Below, in pieces: positions 6,894-11,395 of a stretch of 11,395 nt of DNA (position 1 is its first letter; each line of letters opens with the position of its first letter). The stretch is taken from contig CASBQJ010000554.1 in NCBI GenBank assembly GCA_949127705.1, positions 1 through 11,395 of the forward strand, written 5' to 3'. The notes under the pieces were generated by a model. That model was not told the origin of the DNA and ran no database searches. It saw nothing but the letters and a program-made list of their open reading frames with translations. The position numbers were made by a program, and so were the translations under genes. The DNA comes from Synechococcales cyanobacterium PMM_0085. Lineage in GTDB: Bacteria; Cyanobacteriota; Cyanobacteriia; Elainellales; Elainellaceae.

Positions 6894-8348
6894 CATCCAG
6901 CGACCACTGACGATGAGTGGCTGCACGGCTGTTGCCTCTTGTGGAAATAACTCTTCGATCAGACGAAATACATCTTCGATCACTCCATCGCTATTCATAT
7001 AGTGAAACGACCCAGTTCTCCCAACCAAATGCAGATTACTCCACTGGCTTAGATAATCTTTCACGACTGTTAAGTTTTCGGCGTAGCCTTTGCGATAAAC
7101 CGGATAAGCGTAGGGCACTCGTAACACCCAGTTTTTGTGAACATCAGCTTTCTTAATCCAGCCAATTTGATCCATCTGATCGACCACCGTTTTCAGGATC
7201 TCATCATCCGGCAAATTCCAGCTGCCTTCTCCTCGGCTTGAAAAGATCTCAATGGCCAGTGAGGTGTAGGACGGATCGGGCACCATTTCGGGTGACCAGT
7301 TTTTGGGTTCGTGGGTGCGCCCAAACATGAGATTGCGATGTGGGAAATAAGTCCAGCTATCGGTGCTCACTTGCTCTTTTTTCAGGGCGACCATCAAGCA
7401 AATTAGATCCCGATATTCCAGTTTGGCTTGAGCCAGGATCTCATGACTCCCCAGATGCTCAGGAATGCTTTGCAACAATGCGTTTACAGGAATTGAGGAA
7501 ACCACGCAATCTGCATGAATGGTGCGCTGAACGCCATTCTCGAGCACAACAGAAACCTGAAAACCTGCTTCTATAGGCTCACAAGCAATCAGCTTGGCAC
7601 TCGTGTGAATCATGCCGCCCATGTCTAAAATTTCTCGCTCTAGGGTAGCGGGAATCATGCCAAATCCCCTGCGAGGATAGTAAAATTCAGAAATCGCGGT
7701 GGCGGGTGTGTTTTTGGCAGGGGCGATCGCGTGCTTCAGCATTTCCCACATACTGGGCAATCCAATCCGTTGTGATGCCCAGGTTGCTGCTAGCTCTTCA
7801 CAAGCAATACCCCATACTTTTTCGGTATAAGGTTGAAAAAACACTTCATACAGCGCTCTACCGTAGCGTTTAATCACCCAATCTTCAAAAGAAACATCCT
7901 GCCGATTGCGCTCTGTTACCTTAGCAGAGAGGTAACTGGCAACCATATGAGCAGCTTTTGCAGGCGAAAAGATTGCCAGCGCACCAGGAAACTGAATAGG
8001 ATAGTTAACAAATCGTTGATTCAGATAGATATGGCTGTGGCGAGGGACTGTCAGTAAATCTGTTTTGAGCAGATCTTTGAGCCATTGAACCACCGTTGGG
8101 TTATTGCTATGAAAACGATGACCCCCAATATCAAACCGAAATCCATCTTGTTCAAATGTGCGTGCCAGACCGCCAACTTCAGATCCTTTCTCAATCAGAG
8201 TGACGCTATGACCCCGCGTTAAAAGTTCACGAGCGGTCGCCAATCCAGCTAATCCTCCACCCAGCACCACAAAACGTTGTCCTCCGTCAGATCCGTACTG
8301 GCGAAGCTGAACGGCTGGTGAACGTTCCACAGAATCATACGTGAGCAT
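6891..8348 (-). CDS. FAD-dependent flavoprotein, UDP-galactopyranose-mutase/amine-oxidase-like
   Basis: A predicted cytoplasmic flavoenzyme of 485 residues. The Rossmann FAD site is RFVVLGGGLAGLATARELL, with the GGGLAG turn at about 30-35, ending in LIEKGSEVGGLART. Next come FDIGGHRFHSNNP (about 72-84) and a C-terminal flavin-contacting segment, LVGRTGSFHYMNSDGVIEDVF (about 441-461). This GGHRF type with an NAD_binding_8/amino-oxidase layout is often found in polysaccharide loci and labelled UDP-galactopyranose mutase-like. Ring contraction of a nucleotide sugar is a reasonable inference but not shown. Protoporphyrinogen-oxidase-like or desaturase activity is possible by fold but does not suit the context. 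I chose ATG 8348 over the in-frame ATG 8405: it has a GAGGAG ribosome site 5 nt upstream, while 8405 has none and adds 19 residues before the FAD core. It probably supplies a precursor for the downstream glycosyltransferases. Confidence 0.85.
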   Translation of the reverse strand: MLTYDSVERSPAVQLRQYGSDGGQRFVVLGGGLAGLATARELLTRGHSVTLIEKGSEVGGLARTFEQDGFRFDIGGHRFHSNNPTVVQWLKDLLKTDLLTVPRHSHIYLNQRFVNYPIQFPGALAIFSPAKAAHMVASYLSAKVTERNRQDVSFEDWVIKRYGRALYEVFFQPYTEKVWGIACEELAATWASQRIGLPSMWEMLKHAIAPAKNTPATAISEFYYPRRGFGMIPATLEREILDMGGMIHTSAKLIACEPIEAGFQVSVVLENGVQRTIHADCVVSSIPVNALLQSIPEHLGSHEILAQAKLEYRDLICLMVALKKEQVSTDSWTYFPHRNLMFGRTHEPKNWSPEMVPDPSYTSLAIEIFSSRGEGSWNLPDDEILKTVVDQMDQIGWIKKADVHKNWVLRVPYAYPVYRKGYAENLTVVKDYLSQWSNLHLVGRTGSFHYMNSDGVIEDVFRLIEELFPQEATAVQPLIVSGRWM

Positions 8349-8353
8349 CTGAT

Positions 8354-8359
8354 CTCCTC
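8354..8359 (-). promoter_or_regulatory. Ribosome binding site GAGGAG that sets the flavoprotein start at 8348
   Basis: The minus strand reads GAGGAG-ATCAG-ATG. The alternative upstream ATG at 8405 follows an A/T-rich stretch with no purine-rich site. This favours the shorter protein. Confidence 0.7.
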
Positions 8360-8452
8360 TCCATCTAGAACTTGACAACAATGAAATCCTCGTTAGGATA
8401 TCCATGAAATTACTGATATTATTCAGAAATAACTTTTAACCAGATCCCCATA

Positions 8453-8523
8453 AAATGACTGACATCATCTATAAATGGTTTTCAGATTTTATTGATTTAT
8501 ACAACATCATCCATCAGTCATTT
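8453..8523. repeat. Nested inverted repeat (71 bp) in the flavoprotein leader
   Basis: The outer arms are a perfect 10-bp pair, AAATGACTGA (8453-8462) and TCAGTCATTT (8514-8523). The inner arms are a perfect 7-bp pair, TATAAAT (8470-8476) and ATTTATA (8495-8501), around an 18-bp loop. Between the arms lies a direct repeat ACATCATC (8462-8469 and 8504-8511). It could be a small non-autonomous mobile element, a structured 5' leader, or a two-site operator. Confidence 0.65.
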
Positions 8524-8684
8524 GAGACTAGACTTTGAGTACTCTTAGAGTTCCCATTTATTCGTCGAGATATCGTTACTTACTGCTAAAACTTGTTAAT
8601 ATTTTGAACATTTGATTTAGAGAGAGTAAAATTGCGTAAATACCCATAATTAACCCTCTTTTAAGCAAACATCTGAGCTGATGC

Positions 8685-10670
8685 TTAGGGAGATTTTCGG
8701 ACAAAACCTGCTCTTAATCCTTCTGCTTGATTTCTCAGATCAACATAGCTTTTCACTTCAAAAGCACAGGGCAATGGCGAAGACCAACACAGTGCGCCGG
8801 ACTGTTTCGGAGTGAAATAGGTAATCGCATTGACTTGTTTTCGCACCATTTCCTCAGCAGGCAAAGCGGGAGGTAGTAATAATCGTGGAGGCGATGTAGG
8901 ATCTCCTGCTAGACCAAGTGTCACTATTTTGAGGGCAAATACCAAGGCTAAGCCTGCTCCACAACCTGATATGATTCTGAAGAAAGCTTTAGAAAGAGCC
9001 TGGGGAGGAGATAAAGGATTTGTTTGACTTGTAGTTACTGTTTTCTGATGCCATTTCCACAGAGGTAGAGCGATCGCCAACGCAGGGATCACAAGCAGGT
9101 ATCCCAATACAAATCGCAATAGCGGCGAAGTGACCAGTAGAAATGCCACGCCCAACCCACCGATTGCCAGCAGCCAAAGTTGACCGCGTGCCTGTTGGAT
9201 GCGTGTCTGCCACACATACCCGACTAATACTAGTGAAATCCCCGCCACCCCAATTAGGATTTGATTGGACCGATTACTCCTAAACCATTGTTCTACAAAC
9301 CACAGGAGCGCTGGTTGACCGGGGGGAGGAGGGGGAAACCAATGAGTCCAGTTGAGAGTGCTTCTGGTACTTGCCTGCACGTCTTCCAGGAGAGGTGACC
9401 AAGGTAGGTCGAGACAAAAATTAGTTGAGGGGAAAAGAGGGCAACCAGAGGCAACCAAATTTCCAGAAATTAGAGGAATTAACGTGAGTCCAGCAATGGA
9501 AAATCCGATTAGTAGATGATGCCATTGACGGCTGGAGATGTTTAACTGAAAGATAGATTTGGACGTTGCAAGACTGGCTTTATGGGCTTCACAACCTGAA
9601 AATTTATGCCTACTTAAAAAATCCTGACGATTGTGGATCAGGTAAAATAATCCAGAGATAGCGAGTAAAGGCAAAGCAGTGAGTTTGATGGTGAATGCAC
9701 CACTGGCAAGAAACAGAACAACTGCCTGAGAATTGTCCTGGGGGATTGCAGATGGGAAAACAGGTGGCTGATCTGTTTGGTTTTGAGCAGGCTGTTCTAA
9801 TAATTGATCGGCTTCGCAGATCAGTAGAATTGCCCAGCAGACAACACCCACTAACAATAAACAAGGAATATCTGGTGAGGGCGAAACCAGAATTTCAGCC
9901 AAGGTAGGGGTGCCCACGAGTAAGGAGATGAGGATTGTCAAAAACACCAGAGCAAACCAATCACTTAATGCAGGTTGTTTGGATGGCTGATTGAAAGCCT
10001 GGAGATTTAAAGGAAAAATGTGCGAAGCGCACCTTCTTTGCCAGCATTCATCATTGGGTTTTGCTGCACCAGACTTCCTAGATAGCAGATGGTTTAAACT
10101 CATGAACCAATGGAGTATTGCAACCAGCAAAATAAATCCATTGGTGACTGCGGTTACATGAGAACCTGCGATGCTGGGATTTAGCGGTGCTGCGAGTGCT
10201 AGCCAGGATGACATGAATCCCAGCTGGCTGTAGAGCAAGGCCACTCCAGGGACTATGCCAAAGTCTGCTAGCCAGCGAATCGTACTGTAGTGATATAACC
10301 CGGTATCTAGCCAGATCACTTGGCGACTCATAAAGTGAGCAATAGCGATCGCCCAGCCAGCTAGCAACAATCCATGCATCGGACGGAGATGACTATACCA
10401 CTGACGCAATTCTTGGTAGATTGATTGCGATCGCCAACTCAATAAACAAAGGCATCCTGCTACTAGTGCGCCCACTCCTGGAGATAGGGGTAATAGCAAG
10501 GAAGTCGCTAAGAGAGAAACTCCTAAGGCGATGGTGCCTAGCCAAAGTGAAGCGATCAGGCGATCGCCCGCCAACTTAAAAGCATTAGCTTGCATGGCAT
10601 GCAACAATCCAAGGCCAATCACGCTGCTGAGGAGAAGCAGCACCCCCCAAGCAGCCAGCAAATAAAGCAT
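8685..10670 (-). CDS. Polytopic membrane protein resembling the LIC_10190 family, possibly GT-C-like
   Basis: A 661-residue inner-membrane protein with roughly 12 hydrophobic segments, three long polar loops (about 195-235, 290-315, 352-382) and a short soluble C-terminus. The motif WLDTGLYHYSTIRWLADFG (120-138), with VPG at 140-142 and QLGFMSSW at 149-156, resembles the DTxLYHxQxIxW...VPGLxNLxxRLGFxSS pattern I associate with the LIC_10190 membrane family. SPSPDIP (263-269), SGCPLFPST (408-416) and the Cys-containing tail ALCWSSPLPC (626-635) fit that family too. An Asp after the first helices and glycan-locus context suggest a GT-C-like glycosyltransferase or another lipid-linked glycan step, but this is inference and no activity is established. 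A PPPPP run (446-450) sits in a probable periplasmic loop. It is the first gene of the minus-strand set, 336 bp before the flavoprotein. The ribosome site is weak. Confidence 0.8.
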   Translation of the reverse strand: MLYLLAAWGVLLLLSSVIGLGLLHAMQANAFKLAGDRLIASLWLGTIALGVSLLATSLLLPLSPGVGALVAGCLCLLSWRSQSIYQELRQWYSHLRPMHGLLLAGWAIAIAHFMSRQVIWLDTGLYHYSTIRWLADFGIVPGVALLYSQLGFMSSWLALAAPLNPSIAGSHVTAVTNGFILLVAILHWFMSLNHLLSRKSGAAKPNDECWQRRCASHIFPLNLQAFNQPSKQPALSDWFALVFLTILISLLVGTPTLAEILVSPSPDIPCLLLVGVVCWAILLICEADQLLEQPAQNQTDQPPVFPSAIPQDNSQAVVLFLASGAFTIKLTALPLLAISGLFYLIHNRQDFLSRHKFSGCEAHKASLATSKSIFQLNISSRQWHHLLIGFSIAGLTLIPLISGNLVASGCPLFPSTNFCLDLPWSPLLEDVQASTRSTLNWTHWFPPPPPGQPALLWFVEQWFRSNRSNQILIGVAGISLVLVGYVWQTRIQQARGQLWLLAIGGLGVAFLLVTSPLLRFVLGYLLVIPALAIALPLWKWHQKTVTTSQTNPLSPPQALSKAFFRIISGCGAGLALVFALKIVTLGLAGDPTSPPRLLLPPALPAEEMVRKQVNAITYFTPKQSGALCWSSPLPCAFEVKSYVDLRNQAEGLRAGFVRKSP

Positions 10671-10717
10671 AGTTATCGGTCTTACCTGTCCGTTTGTCTG
10701 TCTACATCTCTGTCACC

Positions 10718-10745
10718 ACTATAAGAACGATCATTGTCTGTGAAA
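10718..10745 (-). promoter_or_regulatory. Candidate sigma-70-type promoter for the membrane-protein gene
   Basis: On the minus strand, TTTCAC (10740-10745) and TATAGT (10718-10723) are separated by 16 bp, placing a start site about 40 bp before ATG 10670. The -10 is a fair match and the -35 is weak. It could be the head promoter of the locus. Confidence 0.35.
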
Positions 10746-10814
10746 TCGGTGTTTATACATCCAGTTATCTTCACAGTTGCGTTACAGTAGCTGTGTCGTA
10801 AATTCTTTTTAATG

Positions 10815-10836
10815 ACAAATGAACCATGTCATTTGT
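10815..10836. repeat. Perfect 8-bp hairpin, ACAAATGA / TCATTTGT with a 6-nt loop
   Basis: The arms are 10815-10822 and 10829-10836, around the loop ACCATG. It lies between the putative promoter of the membrane-protein gene and the IS256 remnant. It has no following T-run on either strand beyond short A/T stretches, so it may be an operator or an old element end and is not a clear terminator. Confidence 0.5.
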
Positions 10837-10863
10837 ATTGTCTTAAGCAACAACTCTCCTCGC

Positions 10864-10965
10864 AATCGACGGAATGGAACGAGCAAAAAGCCGATCCAAG
10901 AAGAGTTCGACGAAGCGGAGATTGGCATTCCACGACAGCGCAATGGGACGTTTGAACCTCCGTTG
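10864..10965 (+). pseudogene. IS256-family transposase remnant (about 34 codons)
   Basis: The plus-strand frame that opens at 10819 reads NRRNGTSKKPIQEEF and then AEIGIPRQRNGTFEPPL. This matches the N-terminal region of IS256-family (mutator-type) transposases, where an RNG block is followed by an acidic EVEI strand and PRDRNGxFEP. An intact transposase has about 400 residues with a DDE triad. Here the frame loses similarity on both sides and stops at 11034, so only a fragment remains and no catalytic residue is present. The DNA downstream does not continue the family. This is a decayed insertion and not a small functional gene. Confidence 0.75.
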
Positions 10966-11051
10966 ACCAATTTGATTGCTATTTGTAGCGATGCTTCGGT
11001 CAGGGCATATCATGCCATGTCCTTATCCGCGTGAACTGTCCCACACTTTAT

Positions 11052-11198
11052 TTAAAGCGGTATTAGACCAAAAGCATCAGCATTATCGTCAATCGTTTCC
11101 CCAGCATCAGACGCACAATTTTCGCTGAACTTGAGTGTGCCCACTACTGTAACTTGAGGGGCACTGCTAACCCCCGCTTGGATTTTTAGTGCTTCCTC
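11052..11198 (-). pseudogene. 3' remnant of an unidentified reading frame, cut by the IS66-type insertion
   Basis: The minus strand is open for 48 codons from the IS border to a TAA at 11052-11054. It begins EEALKIQAGVSSAPQ and ends DNADAFGLIPL. There is no ATG; the only early alternative is a GTG in the middle. The composition looks protein-like (amphipathic, acidic tail), but I do not recognise the family and a frame of this length can arise by chance. If real, it is the C-terminal end of a gene whose front part lies beyond the insertion. Confidence 0.3.
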
Positions 11199-11199
11199 C

Positions 11200-11395
11200 G
11201 TAACTACTCAGCCTTGAGCCTTGGAGCAACTGGAGCGCCCATGAATAAACTCACCAGAGCATCCAATAGGTCAATCCGTTGTTTCCTCAATGTCGAGATG
11301 TAGCCCCGAATGCGACAGAACATCTGCGCACCGTTTGGAGTGCGAAAACAGCCCGATATTTTTTGCTTCAGCTTCATCATGCGGACATCCCGCTC
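11200..11395 (-). mobile_element. Terminal part of an IS66-family insertion sequence (continues beyond the window)
   Basis: The element appears to end at 11200, where the plus strand reads GTAACTACTCAGCC. IS66-family ends usually begin GTAA, and the transposase stop lies only 4 bp inside, a compact layout for this family. The 8 bp outside the end (CTTCCTCC, 11192-11199) would be the expected target duplication; the other copy lies outside the window, so this cannot be confirmed. Confidence 0.7.
11204..11395 (-). CDS. IS66-family transposase (TnpC), C-terminal 63 residues
   Basis: The frame is open from the window edge and ends at TAG 11204-11206. It reads ERDVRMMKLKQKISGCFRT and then GAQMFCRIRGYISTLRKQ, which matches the highly conserved C-terminal segment of IS66 transposases (ERDIRM, KQKISGCFR, FCRIRGYISTxRK). 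This is the end of the DDE transposase, carrying the final conserved Glu-Arg-Asp region. Only the tail is in the window, so I cannot tell whether the element is intact or whether the tnpA/tnpB partner genes are present. A short variable tail after RKQ is normal. The family call is firm. Confidence 0.85.
   Translation of the reverse strand, partial: ERDVRMMKLKQKISGCFRTPNGAQMFCRIRGYISTLRKQRIDLLDALVSLFMGAPVAPRLKAE

Larger units (their letters stand above)
8349..8684. other. 336-bp AT-rich spacer and leader of the flavoprotein gene
   Basis: No credible gene. If the flavoprotein starts at 8348, the 57-bp in-frame extension to 8405 is also leader. The main content is the nested inverted repeat at 8453-8523. 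TATAAAT in its inner arm could also pass for a -10 box, but no matching -35 is convincing. Just after the end of the membrane-protein gene there is a weak AAGCA/TGCTT stem without a T-run, so no clear terminator. A separate promoter for the flavoprotein and downstream genes in this spacer is plausible but unproven. Confidence 0.4.
10671..11203. other. 533-bp region of mobile-element debris right of the glycan locus
   Basis: No intact gene. From left to right it holds the promoter region of the membrane-protein gene, an 8-bp hairpin at 10815-10836, an IS256-family transposase remnant on the plus strand (10864-10965), about 85 bp of unassigned sequence with a small GGCA/TGCC hairpin, an open 48-codon minus-strand fragment (11052-11198), and the border of an IS66-type element at 11200. 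Confidence 0.6.

Noticed and set aside
6891..8348. Naming the flavoprotein protoporphyrinogen oxidase or phytoene desaturase
   Set aside because: The Rossmann and amine-oxidase fold is shared, but the GGHRFHSNNP motif and the glycan-locus setting fit UDP-galactopyranose-mutase-like proteins better.
8349..8684. A known riboswitch (such as FMN) in the flavoprotein leader
   Set aside because: I saw no conserved riboswitch core, only the nested inverted repeat with A/T-rich arms.
1..10670. A wholly new biological system
   Set aside because: The gene set is explained by an ABC-transporter-dependent surface polysaccharide pathway. Unusual parts (tandem GT2 protein, GGHRF flavoprotein, LIC_10190-like protein) are listed separately.
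10819..11034. A 71-codon plus-strand frame as a stand-alone small gene
   Set aside because: Its middle matches the IS256 transposase N-terminal region, while both flanks look random, which fits a decayed transposase fragment.
1..11395. CRISPR array, tRNA, rRNA, toxin-antitoxin or anti-phage module
   Set aside because: No regularly spaced repeats, no tRNA-like cloverleaf, no rRNA signature and no defence-type domains were seen in any frame I read.

Overview
The window looks like chromosomal DNA from a cyanobacterium, probably a filamentous or otherwise large-genome type. The main evidence is the cyanobacterial HIP1 octamer GCGATCGC, which occurs about 16 times in 11.4 kb (for example at 651, 1288, 1446, 2359, 3259, 4870, 6157, 7723 and 9070), where less than one is expected by chance. 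Base composition is near 48% GC, intergenic spacers are AT-rich, and IS66- and IS256-type transposase sequences are present. The species cannot be named from the sequence.

From about 10670 down to 1, seven genes all lie on the minus strand and form a cell-surface polysaccharide locus. In transcription order they are: a polytopic membrane protein resembling the LIC_10190 family (10670-8685), an FAD-dependent UDP-galactopyranose-mutase-like flavoprotein (8348-6891), a GT2 glycosyltransferase with C-terminal membrane helices (6816-5791), a second GT2 enzyme (5659-4355), a 905-residue protein carrying two complete GT2 modules in tandem (4084-1367), and an ABC-2 export permease of the Wzm/KpsM type (1363-563). 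The last is its Wzt/KpsT-type ATPase (563 to beyond the left edge, cut off). The last three genes are tightly packed: there is a 3-nt gap between the tandem GT and the permease, and a 1-nt stop/start overlap between the permease and the ATPase. Spacers of 74 to 336 bp separate the upstream genes, and two of these spacers carry inverted-repeat structures.

The simplest model is an ABC-transporter-dependent O-antigen or exopolysaccharide pathway. The flavoprotein would modify a nucleotide sugar, possibly by pyranose/furanose ring contraction. The three glycosyltransferase proteins (four GT2 domains) would assemble a lipid-linked glycan at the cytoplasmic face, and the permease/ATPase pair would export it. 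The first gene may be a GT-C-like or other membrane glycan-processing protein.

The right end (10671-11395) is a mobile-element scrapyard. It holds a short IS256-family transposase remnant, a 48-codon 3' remnant of an unidentified reading frame, and the end of an IS66-family element (transposase C-terminus plus a GTAA-type terminus) that runs off the window.

I found no CRISPR array, tRNA, rRNA, toxin-antitoxin or defence module. The most unusual points are the tandem GT2 protein, in which even the small N-terminal module is duplicated, and the nested inverted repeat in the leader of the flavoprotein gene. I see no wholly new system here.
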